Assembly (NCBI RefSeq): GCF_003355155.1
Contig: NZ_CP031320.1
Span: forward strand, 1,040,369 to 1,104,368
DNA length: 64,000 nt
Reading direction: 5' to 3'
Origin: Streptomyces armeniacus
Lineage (GTDB): Bacteria; Actinomycetota; Actinomycetes; Streptomycetales; Streptomycetaceae
Shown here: in pieces, positions 27,355 through 36,695 of the stretch
Layout of the letters: every line of letters starts with the position of its first letter
Position numbering within the stretch: position 1 is the stretch's first letter
Made by a program: the position numbers and the translations under genes
The notes under the pieces: model-generated
Databases searched by the model: none
Told to the model about the DNA's origin: nothing
Seen by the model: only the letters and a program-made list of their open reading frames with translations

Positions 27355-27879
27355 TCAGTACCCCCTGCCGGGGTACGGACGTCCGTACTGGTCCTCGTAG
27401 GTGTTGGGCATCTGCCGCGGCGCGGCCGGACGCGGCGGCGCGACCGGGCGCATCTGCGGCTGCGGCCGCTGGGGCTGCTGGTGCTGGGGCGGCTGCTGAC
27501 CGCCCATGCCGGGGTGGCCCGGATAGCCCGGCTGGCCCTGCGGCCCGCGCCCGCCCGGCTGTTGCTGCTGCGGGACGTACGGCATCGGGGCCTGTTGCAG
27601 GGGCATCGGCTGCGGCGCGGGCTGGCCCGCGGTCGGATAGCCGTGCGGCGGCGTCTGCTGCTGCTGGCCGTAACCGGAACCGGACCCCGAGGGCAGGGCC
27701 GGGAGCGCGGGCGCGGGCAGTGCGGGCAGATAGCCGCTGGACTCGTACTGGGCCGGCACCCGGATGGGAGCGATCTGCGGAGTGCCCCGCTCGGCGACGA
27801 GCATGTCGTAGATCGGAGTGTCAGGGAAGGGTGGCGCAGCGTAGTAACCGCCGCCGTAGGTACCGCGGGGGGAGGTCAT
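27355..27879 (-). CDS. Pro/Gln/Gly-rich protein (DUF6643-like)
   Basis: A 174-residue protein. The first 50 residues are an ordered block (GGGYYAAPPFPDTPIYDMLV, RGTPQIAPIRVPA). The rest is a low-complexity tail of Pro, Gln, Gly and Tyr, probably disordered. The N-terminal block is conserved in Streptomyces proteins I recall as DUF6643; function unknown. A TAACTT box seven bases before the ATG indicates a leaderless message. It is divergent from the TerD gene. Confidence 0.75.
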   Translation of the reverse strand: MTSPRGTYGGGYYAAPPFPDTPIYDMLVAERGTPQIAPIRVPAQYESSGYLPALPAPALPALPSGSGSGYGQQQQTPPHGYPTAGQPAPQPMPLQQAPMPYVPQQQQPGGRGPQGQPGYPGHPGMGGQQPPQHQQPQRPQPQMRPVAPPRPAAPRQMPNTYEDQYGRPYPGRGY

Positions 27880-27886
27880 AGCCCAT

Positions 27887-27892
27887 AAGTTA
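27887..27892 (-). promoter_or_regulatory. Leaderless-type -10 box of the Pro/Gln-rich gene
   Basis: Minus-strand TAACTT, seven bases, then ATG 27879. The rest of the gap to TerD (27893-28116) is AT-richer than its surroundings and holds a TAGGTT at 28053-28058 that may serve TerD. Confidence 0.5.
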
Positions 27893-28116
27893 AGCCCAAG
27901 ATGTGCTAGTTGGGGAGTCCGGTAAGAGGGTCATTTTGCGTGCTCGGAGTGGCTGCGCGGACACAATGCGAACGAATCCGGGAAAATCGGTCGCACCGTC
28001 GTGTTCAGATCGTGTAAAGAGACCGCTTCTCGCCTGCGTGGGCGGGGTGGAATAGGTTGGGCCGGGCGTCACGCCGCTGCCGCACGCCGTATGAGCTGAG
28101 CACGAGGGGATCACCT

Positions 28117-28836
28117 ATGACCATGCGCAAGGGCACCAACGTTCCCGTACCGGCCCCGGCCGTACGGGTGGAGCTGGGCTGGCACGCCGGTCCCGGAGTG
28201 CCGGACGTGGACGCCTCCGCCCTGCTGCTGGTTTCCGGCAAGGTACGGTCCGACGCCGACTTCGTCTTCTACAACCAGCCGCAGGACCCGGTGGGCGCCG
28301 TCCGGCACGAGGGCAAGCGCACCGAGGGGGCGACGGTGACCGACGGCCTCTCCGTCGCGCTGGAGCGCGTCGAGCCGGCCATCGAGACGATCGTCGTCGC
28401 GGCCTCGGCCGACAGCGGCAGCTTCGGGCAGGTGCCGGGACTGTACGTACGGGTGCTGGACGCGGCGGGCGGCGCCGAACTCGCGCGGTTCGACAGCACG
28501 GACGCCAGCAGCGAGACCGCGTTCGTGCTGGGCGAGCTGTACCGCAGGCAGGGCAGCTGGAAGTTCCGCGCCGTCGGCCAGGGCTACGACACCGGACTGG
28601 CCGGGCTGGCAACGGACTTCGGCATCAGCGTGGACGAGCCGCAGGCACCGGCCGCGCCCCAGGCGCCGTCGCTTATACACATCTTACGCTGCACACGAAG
28701 GCCTACGGGTAGATCCCGTGGGGTGCCGGTGCCTCGAAAAAAACCACCCGCCTCTTCCCCGGCGTCACGCTGCCCCTGTGCGCCGCGGTGTTCACCCGCT
28801 GCCGCGGGCCGCAGCGCCAGATCACCGCCGAGGTAA
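28117..28836 (+). CDS. TerD-family protein whose 3' end is replaced by adapter sequence
   Basis: Residues 1-180 are an intact TerD domain, with the calcium-binding type stretch DADFVFYNQPQDPVGAVRHEGK and the closing LATDFGISVDE. TerD proteins bind calcium and are tied to tellurite or stress resistance and phage defence. After about residue 183 (PAAPQAPS) the frame enters sequence matching a Tn5/Nextera adapter, so everything past 28666 up to the stop at 28836 is probably not native. The true protein may have a longer C-terminal domain. ATG 28117 has GAGGGG upstream. Confidence 0.8.
   Translation: MTMRKGTNVPVPAPAVRVELGWHAGPGVPDVDASALLLVSGKVRSDADFVFYNQPQDPVGAVRHEGKRTEGATVTDGLSVALERVEPAIETIVVAASADSGSFGQVPGLYVRVLDAAGGAELARFDSTDASSETAFVLGELYRRQGSWKFRAVGQGYDTGLAGLATDFGISVDEPQAPAAPQAPSLIHILRCTRRPTGRSRGVPVPRKKPPASSPASRCPCAPRCSPAAAGRSARSPPR
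28666..28743. other. Degraded Nextera/Tn5 adapter plus poly-A: assembly artefact
   Basis: Seventeen of 19 bases at 28666-28684 match the Tn5 mosaic end read outward, including an exact CTTATACACATCT. The next 14 bases match the Nextera read-1 adapter (GACGCTGCCGACGA) at 11 positions. Eight index-like bases follow, then a stretch like GTGTAGATCTCGG..., then seven A at 28737-28743. This order is what an Illumina read gives when it runs through a short insert. Adapter sequences are recalled from memory. Confidence 0.85.
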
Positions 28837-28992
28837 AGCATGCGACCGTCACCGGCACCCGCGACGAGAACTTCCGGCAGATCGAGCAACTCCTGAGCCC
28901 ATCCGGCCAGCACGCATGCGGCGGGCCCACACCCCACCTCCACGAAGGGCAGCCCCGGGCACCACCAACCCCCCGCCCCGCCCGTTCAGCCC
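28744..28992 (+). other. Coding-like remnant without a recognisable gene
   Basis: About 250 bases between the artefact and the LysR stop. In the plus frame containing TCRGPQ/RQITAEVKHATV and ENFRQIEQLLSPSG the third codon positions are nearly all G or C, as in real genes of this genome, but the frame differs from TerD and has no start or natural end. It is probably the fragment of a gene cut by the faulty join. I cannot assign a family. Confidence 0.35.
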
Positions 28993-29880
28993 TCAGCCCC
29001 GTGCCGCTGTCTCCAGCCGGTCCAGCATCCCGCCGACCACGGGCACCCTCGCCAGGTCCGGCAGGGTCAGCGCCACGACCTCCCGCCGTACGTCCGGCTC
29101 CAGCCGCACCGTCGCGACGCCCTGCGTACGCACCGAGCGGACGGCCAGCTCCGGCAGCACGGCCACGCCCAGACCCGCGCCCACCAGGCCGACGACCGCC
29201 GGATAGTCGTCGGTCGCGAAGTCGATCCGCGGGGTGAAACCGGCGCGCTCGCACACGTCCACCAGATGGGCGCGGCAGCGCGGGCAGCCCGCGATCCACG
29301 GCTCCTCGGCGAGGGTGCCGATGCCCACCACCGGCGCGTCCGCGAACCGGTGCTCCGCCGGGACCAGCCCCACCAGCCGGTCCGCCAGCAGCGGGCGTAC
29401 GACCAGGTCGTCCCACTCGGGCGAGGGCTCGTAGCGGAACGCGAGCGCGATCTCGCAGTCCCCCGCACGCAGCATCTCCACCGACCCCGGAGGCTCCGCC
29501 TCCACCAGCGAGACACGGGTGCCGGGGTGGTCGTTCCGCATCGCGGCGACGGCCGTGGGGACGAGCGTCGAGCTGCCGCTCGGGAACGAGACCAGCCGGG
29601 CCCGCCCCGCCCGCAGCCCCGCCAGCGCCGCCACCTCCTCCTCGGCGGCGGTGAGCCCGGCCAGGATGCCGGCGGCATGCCGTACGAGCGCCTGGCCCGC
29701 CTCGGTCAGCCGCATCTCGCGGCCGGAGCGCACCAGCAGCGGCGTGCCCGCGGACTGCTCCAGGGCCTTCATCTGCTGGCTGACCGCGGGCTGCGTACAG
29801 CCCAGCCGGCGGGCGGCGGCCGAGAACGACCCCGTACGGTCCACGGCGCGCAGCACGCGGAGATGGCGAGCCTCGATCAT
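28993..29880 (-). CDS. LysR-family transcriptional regulator
   Basis: About 295 residues. The helix-turn-helix is HLRVLRAVDRTGSFSAAARRL with the family stretch GCTQPAVSQQMKALEQ. The C-terminal periplasmic-binding-like domain senses a small ligand. It is divergent from the MOSC gene, which it may control. ATG 29880 is preferred because TATGCT lies seven bases upstream; ATG 29892 is four codons longer. A cysteine pair in AGCPRCRAHLVDVCE is unusual and might respond to redox or metal. Confidence 0.88.
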   Translation of the reverse strand: MIEARHLRVLRAVDRTGSFSAAARRLGCTQPAVSQQMKALEQSAGTPLLVRSGREMRLTEAGQALVRHAAGILAGLTAAEEEVAALAGLRAGRARLVSFPSGSSTLVPTAVAAMRNDHPGTRVSLVEAEPPGSVEMLRAGDCEIALAFRYEPSPEWDDLVVRPLLADRLVGLVPAEHRFADAPVVGIGTLAEEPWIAGCPRCRAHLVDVCERAGFTPRIDFATDDYPAVVGLVGAGLGVAVLPELAVRSVRTQGVATVRLEPDVRREVVALTLPDLARVPVVGGMLDRLETAARG

Positions 29881-29887
29881 GCCCCCG

Positions 29888-29893
29888 AGCATA
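29888..29893 (-). promoter_or_regulatory. Leaderless-type -10 box of the LysR gene
   Basis: Minus-strand TATGCT, seven bases, then ATG 29880. Confidence 0.5.
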
Positions 29894-29949
29894 AGACCGG
29901 CTTGGGGGAGGCGGAGAAATACCGTTAGCGGCTTTGGCCGGCGGCTGGC

Positions 29950-29955
29950 TAGCGT
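29950..29955 (+). promoter_or_regulatory. Leaderless-type -10 box of the MOSC gene
   Basis: TAGCGT, six bases, ATG 29962; no Shine-Dalgarno. Confidence 0.65.
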
Positions 29956-29961
29956 GGGCGG

Positions 29962-30627
29962 ATGAAGCTGCTGTCAGTGAATCTCGCCAGGCCGCACACC
30001 GCGGAGTACACCGACTCCGCCGGACGCGTCACCGGAATCGACAAACGGCCCGCACCGCACCCCGTCCGCGTCTCCGCGCCAGGCCCCAAGGGCTCCGGCG
30101 GCAGCGGCCTGGCCGGCGACACCATCGGCGACTGGCGGCACCACGGAGGCGACGACCAGGCGGTGTACGCGTTCGCGCGCGAGGACCTGGACGGCTGGGC
30201 CGCCGAGCTCGGCCGCGAGCTGCCGAACGGCGTCTTCGGCGAGAACCTCACCACCACCGGCGGCAGCGTGAACGACGCCCGCGTCGGCGAGCGCTGGCGC
30301 GTCGGCGACCCGGACCGCGGCCCCCTGCTGGAGGTCAGCTGCGGCCGCATACCGTGCCGTACGTTCGCGGGCTGGCTCGGCGAACGCGGCTGGATCAAGC
30401 GCTTCACGCAGCGGGCGGCGCCGGGCGCGTACCTGCGGGTGATCGAGCCCGGCGAGGTGCGGGCCGGCGACGCCGTCCAGGTGGTGCACAGGCCGGAGCA
30501 CGAGGTGTCGGTCGCGTTCTGGTTCCGCGCCCTCACCACCGAACCGGAACTGCTGCAACGGATGCTCGCGGCCGGCGACGCCCTGCCCCACGAGTCGCGG
30601 GAACGGGCGCTGCGGCGCGGCGCGTGA
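29962..30627 (+). CDS. MOSC-domain protein, YiiM-like
   Basis: A 221-residue protein with the MOSC features DWRHHGGDDQAVYAF and GVFGENLTTTG, and the conserved cysteine in EVSCGRIPCRTF that coordinates molybdenum cofactor or carries sulfur. A C-terminal helical part (after 165) is shared with YiiM, a molybdoenzyme acting on 6-N-hydroxylaminopurine. Detoxification of N-hydroxylated compounds is a reasonable guess. It is divergent from a LysR gene and followed by an SDR gene with its own start signal. Confidence 0.87.
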   Translation: MKLLSVNLARPHTAEYTDSAGRVTGIDKRPAPHPVRVSAPGPKGSGGSGLAGDTIGDWRHHGGDDQAVYAFAREDLDGWAAELGRELPNGVFGENLTTTGGSVNDARVGERWRVGDPDRGPLLEVSCGRIPCRTFAGWLGERGWIKRFTQRAAPGAYLRVIEPGEVRAGDAVQVVHRPEHEVSVAFWFRALTTEPELLQRMLAAGDALPHESRERALRRGA

Positions 30628-30668
30628 GGGGGTACGCGAGGCGGCGCGTGAGGGGGACGCGGGGCAGA

Positions 30669-30674
30669 TAGCGT
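30669..30674 (+). promoter_or_regulatory. Leaderless-type -10 box of the SDR gene
   Basis: TAGCGT, seven bases, ATG 30682. Confidence 0.6.
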
Positions 30675-30681
30675 TCCCCGT

Positions 30682-31455
30682 ATGACGACTGCATTGATCA
30701 CGGGCGCGACGTCGGGGATCGGCGCCGCGTTCGCGCGGCGGCTGGCGCGGGACGGGCACGACGTGGTGCTGGCCGCGCGGAAAACCGAACGGCTGCGCAC
30801 GCAGGCCGCCGAACTGCACGACCAGCACGGCGTCGAGGTGTCCGTGCTGACCGCCGACCTCGCGACCGAGGACGGCATCAGCGCCCTCGAACAGCGCCTC
30901 GGCGACCGCGCGCGCCCGGTGGACCTGCTCGTGAACAACGCGGGCTTCGGCACCAAGGGCCGCTTCCTGGAGGTGCCTCTCGCGGACGAGTTGACGATGC
31001 TCCGCGTGCACTGCGAGGCGGTGCTGCGCTCGACGACGGCGGCGGCCGAGGCGATGCGCGAACGGGGGCGGGGCGGCGTGGTCAACGTCGCCTCCGTGGC
31101 GGCGTTCGTGCCGAACGGCACGTACAGCGCGTCGAAGGCGTGGATCGTCCAGTTCACGCAGGGGGCGGCGCGGAACCTGGCGGGCACGGGCGTACGGCTG
31201 ATGGCCCTGTGCCCCGGCTTCGTACGGACGGAGTTCCACGACCGGGCCGGCCTGGACACGGGGCAGGTGCCGGGCTGGATGTGGCTGGACGCGAGCCGCG
31301 TGGTGGACGCGGCGCTGGCGGACCTGGCCCGCGGGCGTGAACTGTCCGTGCCCGACCCGCGGTACAAGGCCATGACGGGCCTGGCGAAGCTGGCCCCGAG
31401 CCGCGTGCTCTCGCGCGCCACGTCCTCGACGCGCCGCCGCTACGGCCCGAAGTAG
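30682..31455 (+). CDS. SDR-family NAD(P)-dependent oxidoreductase
   Basis: A 257-residue classical SDR. It has the cofactor loop TGATSGIGAAFA with a basic AARKTER after strand 2, suggesting NADP preference. The NNAG motif is in LLVNNAGFG, the catalytic serine in VNVASVAAF and the YxxxK pair in TYSASKAW. The substrate is not predictable. It resembles the YdfG/DltE-like group acting on short hydroxy compounds. It stands 54 bp behind the MOSC gene but has its own -10 box. Confidence 0.9.
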   Translation: MTTALITGATSGIGAAFARRLARDGHDVVLAARKTERLRTQAAELHDQHGVEVSVLTADLATEDGISALEQRLGDRARPVDLLVNNAGFGTKGRFLEVPLADELTMLRVHCEAVLRSTTAAAEAMRERGRGGVVNVASVAAFVPNGTYSASKAWIVQFTQGAARNLAGTGVRLMALCPGFVRTEFHDRAGLDTGQVPGWMWLDASRVVDAALADLARGRELSVPDPRYKAMTGLAKLAPSRVLSRATSSTRRRYGPK

Positions 31456-31512
31456 CGCGCGCAGCACCGGACGACGGGGCCGGGGCGGCGCGCCGAACGG
31501 CGAGGGGCTCGC

Positions 31513-31713
31513 TCAGCCCCCGCCGCCACCACCGCCGTCGCCTCCGCCACCGCCACCGCCGTCGAAACCGCCGCCGTCGATGCCGCCAGGGTCGCCGCCA
31601 CCGCCGCTGGTCCCGGAGCCGGAGCCGGTGTTGGACCTGGAGCCGCGCCAGCCGGAGTACATCCCGACGAGCAGGAACAGCACCGCCAGCACGATCGACA
31701 GTTCAGTCACCAT
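31513..31713 (-). CDS. Small membrane protein with a polyglycine tail
   Basis: A 66-residue protein with one N-terminal membrane helix (LSIVLAVLFLLVGMYSGW), a short polar linker and a C-terminal run of about 35 residues made almost only of Gly with Asp. GGAGGA precedes both ATG 31713 and GTG 31710; the GTG has the better spacing. Tails of this kind occur in Streptomyces membrane proteins of unknown role. The low-complexity DNA makes length variation likely. Confidence 0.65.
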   Translation of the reverse strand: MVTELSIVLAVLFLLVGMYSGWRGSRSNTGSGSGTSGGGGDPGGIDGGGFDGGGGGGGDGGGGGGG

Positions 31714-31836
31714 GTCCTCCGCGGTGTCACCGGTTGCTCCACTGCTGCCCATTCTGCCGGCGCCTGCCCGAAGCCCCTTGGGTTCATGCGCAGTTGGCCC
31801 GCGCCGTGCGAGGCCCCGGCGTCCCCCGCGCAACGG

Positions 31837-31886
31837 GTGAGGCCCGGCTTCCCGTACACGTTCCGTACGGGAGAACCGGGCCTCAC
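31837..31886 (-). terminator. Terminator of the groES-groEL1 operon
   Basis: An 11-bp stem (31837-31847 with 31876-31886) continues into a 7-bp inner stem (31851-31857 with 31865-31871), 45 bp after the groEL stop. The loop is ACGTTCC. There is no T-run, but the stem is very stable. Confidence 0.8.
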
Positions 31887-31930
31887 CATCGGCACCGCGC
31901 GACCGCGGGTCGCCTGTGCCCTGCTACGGC

Positions 31931-33574
<1,644 letters not shown>

Positions 33575-33649
33575 TCAAACGAACTGCGCCCCGGCCCCGG
33601 CTCTCGCGGGTTCCAGGGCGCAGATCAGGCAATCTTCGGCTTGGGTGAA

Positions 33650-33961
33650 TTACTTCTCGACGATCGCGAGAACGTCGCGCGCCGAGAGAACGAGGTAGTC
33701 CTCGCCGTGGTACTTCACCTCGGTGCCGCCGTACTTGCTGTACAGCACGATGTCGCCGACGGAGACGTCGAGCGGAAGCCGGTTGCCGTCCTCGAAGCGC
33801 CCGGGGCCGACGGCCAGGACGGTGCCCTCCTGGGGCTTCTCCTTGGCCGTGTCCGGAATGACCAGGCCCGAGGCCGTGGTCTGCTCGGCGTCGAGCGGCT
33901 GGACCACAATGCGGTCCTCGAGCGGCTTGATGGCAACCTTGGAGCTGGTGGCGGTCGTCAC
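33650..33961 (-). CDS. groES: Co-chaperonin GroES
   Basis: A 103-residue lid protein of the GroEL chamber. [20 protein letters not shown] is the family start and [16 protein letters not shown] the mobile loop that docks on GroEL. The end [20 protein letters not shown] is intact. GTG 33961 has GGAGG seven bases upstream. It is first in the operon with groEL1; upstream lie two CIRCE elements and a consensus promoter. Confidence 0.97.
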   Translation of the reverse strand: MTTATSSKVAIKPLEDRIVVQPLDAEQTTASGLVIPDTAKEKPQEGTVLAVGPGRFEDGNRLPLDVSVGDIVLYSKYGGTEVKYHGEDYLVLSARDVLAIVEK

Positions 33962-34057
33962 GATCCGACCTCCCCCTTCGGAGATCTCAGCGGGGTACGC
34001 ATGTCTGGTTGGCGCTGGCCAGAACCGTCGTCGCGGGTGCCGGTCTGCCCGTCGCTT

Positions 34058-34084
34058 CTGGCACTCCCCGGCGGGGAGTGCCAG
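34058..34084. promoter_or_regulatory. CIRCE element, start-proximal copy
   Basis: CTGGCACTC, nine bases, GAGTGCCAG; the arms are perfectly complementary. It covers the predicted transcription start of groES. CIRCE is the binding site of the heat-shock repressor HrcA. Confidence 0.88.
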
Positions 34085-34089
34085 CCTTG

Positions 34090-34118
34090 ACATTATGCCT
34101 CGATTAGCACTCCGTCAA
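34090..34118 (-). promoter_or_regulatory. groES-groEL1 promoter
   Basis: On the minus strand TTGACG (34113-34118), 17 bp, TAATGT (34090-34095), the best sigma-70-like promoter in the window. The -35 lies inside the spacer of the distal CIRCE box. Confidence 0.85.
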
Positions 34119-34130
34119 CTAGAGTGCCAG
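34104..34130. promoter_or_regulatory. CIRCE element, distal copy
   Basis: TTAGCACTC, nine bases, GAGTGCCAG. The left arm is the exact CIRCE consensus and the right arm differs at two positions. It surrounds the -35 box of groES and ends four bases from the stop of the next gene. Confidence 0.9.
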
Positions 34131-34134
34131 GCGC

Positions 34135-35169
34135 TCAGAGATAGTCCTCCAGCCGACCCACGGAATAGCCCTGATCTGCGGCGAGCCGGAGCAGTCTGCG
34201 GGTCATGTCGGCCATGGTGCCGCCGTCGCCCCACTCGGCCGGGCCGCGGTAGTGGGTGAGGATGATCGCGCCGGGGTAGAGCCGCCGGCCCGGCTCCTGG
34301 AAGTCGACGCGGTCCGCCCACGCCTCCATCCCCCACAGCACGACCGCGTCCACGCCGCACTTCCGCGCGGCACGCAGCGTGTCCTTGTCGTACTCCCCGT
34401 ACGGCGGCCGGAACAGCCGCGGCTCCGGGCCGCCGAACTCCCGCTTCAGGTTCTCCTGCTGCCCGCAGATCTCCTTGCGCTGCCGCTTGTACGAGAGCGC
34501 CGGCAGAAACGGGTGGTGCAGCGTGTGGTTGTGCGTCGTCCCGCCGAGGCGTTCCAGCTCGCGGAAGTACTCGTACCCGGCGCCGGGGCGCGACTCCTCG
34601 TCGGTCAGGAACGAGGTCACCGGCAGGTCCATCTCGCGTACGAGATCCAGGAATTCGGGGTCCTTGACAGTGCCGTCGTCGATGGTCAGGAAGATGACCT
34701 TGTCGTCGGTCGGCACCCGCGAGACGACCTTGGCGTCGCGTACGCGCGGCTTGAGCGCGGGCGGCGCGGCGGGCGCGGGCAGCGGGCGCTTCAGGCCCCA
34801 GCGGCGGTAGGCGGCGAGGCGCTGCTGGACGCGTTCGGCGTGGCTTGCGAGCGCCTGGGCGGAGGACAGGGCCTGGCTGCGCTGCGCGGACGCGAGCGCC
34901 AGCCCGGGGGCGGCAGGTGCGGCCTCGGGCAGCAGCTTGGGCGCGGCCTCGCCGGGCCCGGGACGGGGGTCGTCGACGAGGGGCTGCGGCGGGCCGAGGA
35001 GCGGGCGGAGGGGGCCCGCCTGCCGGTCCGCGGCCGGATGCGCGCCGGGGCCGGCGCCGTCCGGCGGCACTCCGGTGCCGGCGGCCCGTACGTCCACCGC
35101 GGGGGCGACCGCCGTGAGCAGCGCGAGCGTCGAGGCGAGCAGTGCCCGCCTCGACGCCCGCCAAGGCAT
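34135..35169 (-). CDS. Secreted polysaccharide deacetylase (NodB domain)
   Basis: About 344 residues. A signal peptide (RRALLASTLALLTAVAPAVDVRA) is followed by a Pro-rich linker and a helical stretch to about 140, then a NodB-type domain. Motif 1 is IFLTIDDG, with the two catalytic-site aspartates; motif 2 is THNHTLHHPF, with the metal histidines; motif 3 is RLFRPPYGEYD; a late ILTHYRG carries the last histidine. It removes acetyl groups from a cell-wall or extracellular glycan; which one is not shown. ATG 35169 has AAGGGA just upstream; ATG 35196 is an alternative. It lies tail-on to the groES promoter. Confidence 0.88.
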   Translation of the reverse strand: MPWRASRRALLASTLALLTAVAPAVDVRAAGTGVPPDGAGPGAHPAADRQAGPLRPLLGPPQPLVDDPRPGPGEAAPKLLPEAAPAAPGLALASAQRSQALSSAQALASHAERVQQRLAAYRRWGLKRPLPAPAAPPALKPRVRDAKVVSRVPTDDKVIFLTIDDGTVKDPEFLDLVREMDLPVTSFLTDEESRPGAGYEYFRELERLGGTTHNHTLHHPFLPALSYKRQRKEICGQQENLKREFGGPEPRLFRPPYGEYDKDTLRAARKCGVDAVVLWGMEAWADRVDFQEPGRRLYPGAIILTHYRGPAEWGDGGTMADMTRRLLRLAADQGYSVGRLEDYL

Positions 35170-35268
35170 ATTTCCCTTTTGTAGGATTACGCGCATAACG
35201 CCGGATCGTGTCACCGGACCCCGCGTGCGCCCGTACGGCGTTCCGGCGCGGCGGGGAGAATGGCCCGT

Positions 35269-36570
35269 GTGGCCGTACCCGACACGCCGGCTCCGACCGG
35301 CGACGCCTCCCCGACCCCGCTGACCTCGTTCGAAGCGCTGCTCACCGACGAGGGGCAGCGGCTGCTCGCCGAACTGCGGGACTACGACCCCGCGCACGAA
35401 CTCGCCGTCGCCACCCGGCTGCGCCGCGACCACCCCGCCGCGCTGGTCACCGCCGCGCTGGCGCAGGCGCGGCTGCGCCAGCGGGCGGCGGCGAAGTTCG
35501 GGGCGCGGGACGCGGCCCGCATGTACTTCACGCCGGACGGCGTCGAGCAGGCGACCCGTACCGCCGTGGCCGCGCACCGCGCGGAGCGCTTCGCGGCGCG
35601 CGGCGTACGCCGTATCGCCGACCTGTGCTGCGGCATCGGCGGCGACGCGATCGAACTGGCCCGCGCGGGCATCGCCGTACTGGCCGTCGACCGCGACCCG
35701 CTGACCTGCGCGGTGGCACGCGCCAACGCGGCGGCGCTCGGGCTCACCGCACGCGTCGAGGTGCGGTGCGCGGATGTCACGGAGGTCGACACGAGCGCGT
35801 ACGACGGCGTGTTCGTGGACCCCGCGCGCCGGGGCGGGCGCGGTGGCCGCGGCGGGCGGATCTTCGATCCGGAGGCGTACGCGCCGCCGCTGAGCTGGGC
35901 CGTCGAGACCGCCCGCGCGGCGGACGCCGCCGCGCTGAAGATCGCGCCGGGCGTACCGCACGAGGCGCTGCCGGAGGACGCCGAGGCGGAGTGGGTCTCG
36001 CACGCGGGGGACGTGAAGGAGGCGGTGCTGTGGTTCGGCGGTGCGCGGTCTGGGGCGCGGGGCGGCGCCCCCGCCGTGCGGGCCACGCTGCTGCCGCGTG
36101 GTGACTCGCTGAACGGGGCGGGTGCGGGGGCGGGTGGCGCCGGTGGTGGCGGCGCGGGCGCCGGTGGCGGGGCGCCGTACGAGGCGCCGCCCGTCGGGCC
36201 GGTCGGCCGGTACCTCTACGAGCCGGACGGCGCCGTCATCCGCGCCCACCTCGTCGCCGAGGTCGTACGGGAGACGGGCGGGCGGCTGATCGACCCGTCC
36301 ATCGCGTACGTCACCGCCGACGAGCGCGTACGGACGCCATTCGCCACCGCGTACGAGATCACCGACGTGCTCCCCTTCAACCTCAAGCGGCTGCGCGCGC
36401 TGCTGCGCGAGCGCGAGGTCGGCACGCTGACCGTGAAGAAGCGCGGCTCGGCGGTCGAACCGGAGGAACTGCGGCGGAAGGTGAAGCCGCGGGGGGCGGG
36501 GTCCGCGACCGTGTTCCTCACGCGGGTGGCCGGTGCGCCGAGCATGCTGCTCGGGCACCCGGCGGTCTGA
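35269..36570 (+). CDS. SAM-dependent methyltransferase with THUMP-like C-terminus
   Basis: About 433 residues. A helical N-terminal part is followed by a class I methyltransferase core with motif I IADLCCGIGGDAIEL, the acidic AVDRDPLTC and the active-site-like VFVDPARRGG. A Gly/Ala-rich insert lies around residues 280-300, and a C-terminal THUMP-like segment follows (LKRLRALLREREVGTLTVKKRGSAVEPEELRR). An RNA substrate is suggested by that segment. GTG 35269 is favoured over ATG 35260; a GAGAAT box lies seven bases before it. Confidence 0.85.
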   Translation: MAVPDTPAPTGDASPTPLTSFEALLTDEGQRLLAELRDYDPAHELAVATRLRRDHPAALVTAALAQARLRQRAAAKFGARDAARMYFTPDGVEQATRTAVAAHRAERFAARGVRRIADLCCGIGGDAIELARAGIAVLAVDRDPLTCAVARANAAALGLTARVEVRCADVTEVDTSAYDGVFVDPARRGGRGGRGGRIFDPEAYAPPLSWAVETARAADAAALKIAPGVPHEALPEDAEAEWVSHAGDVKEAVLWFGGARSGARGGAPAVRATLLPRGDSLNGAGAGAGGAGGGGAGAGGGAPYEAPPVGPVGRYLYEPDGAVIRAHLVAEVVRETGGRLIDPSIAYVTADERVRTPFATAYEITDVLPFNLKRLRALLREREVGTLTVKKRGSAVEPEELRRKVKPRGAGSATVFLTRVAGAPSMLLGHPAV

Positions 36571-36643
36571 CGCCGCCGGGCACCGTCCGCCGCCGTGGCC
36601 CCGCGGCTCAGCGGCCCACCGCCGGTGCCCCGTGGCCGGGGGC

Positions 36644-36690
36644 CGTCCTCAAACGCCGAACGGGCTGGGATTGCGCCGGACGGGCTGGAG
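36644..36690. repeat. Degenerate copy of a common Streptomyces intergenic repeat
   Basis: GTCCTCAAACGCCGAACGGG starts the unit and a second, shifted CGCCGGACGGGCTGGAG follows. The motif CTCAAACGCCGGACGGGCTG is widespread between Streptomyces genes, usually as a palindrome; here the two parts are in direct orientation and the palindrome is lost. It lies between convergent genes. Recognition is from memory. Confidence 0.5.
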
Positions 36691-36695
36691 CTCGC

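Noticed and set aside
28666..28743. A genuine Tn5-like transposon end or insertion sequence in TerD
   Set aside because: There is no transposase, no second end and no target duplication, and the order mosaic end, adapter, index-like bases, poly-A fits a sequencing read-through.
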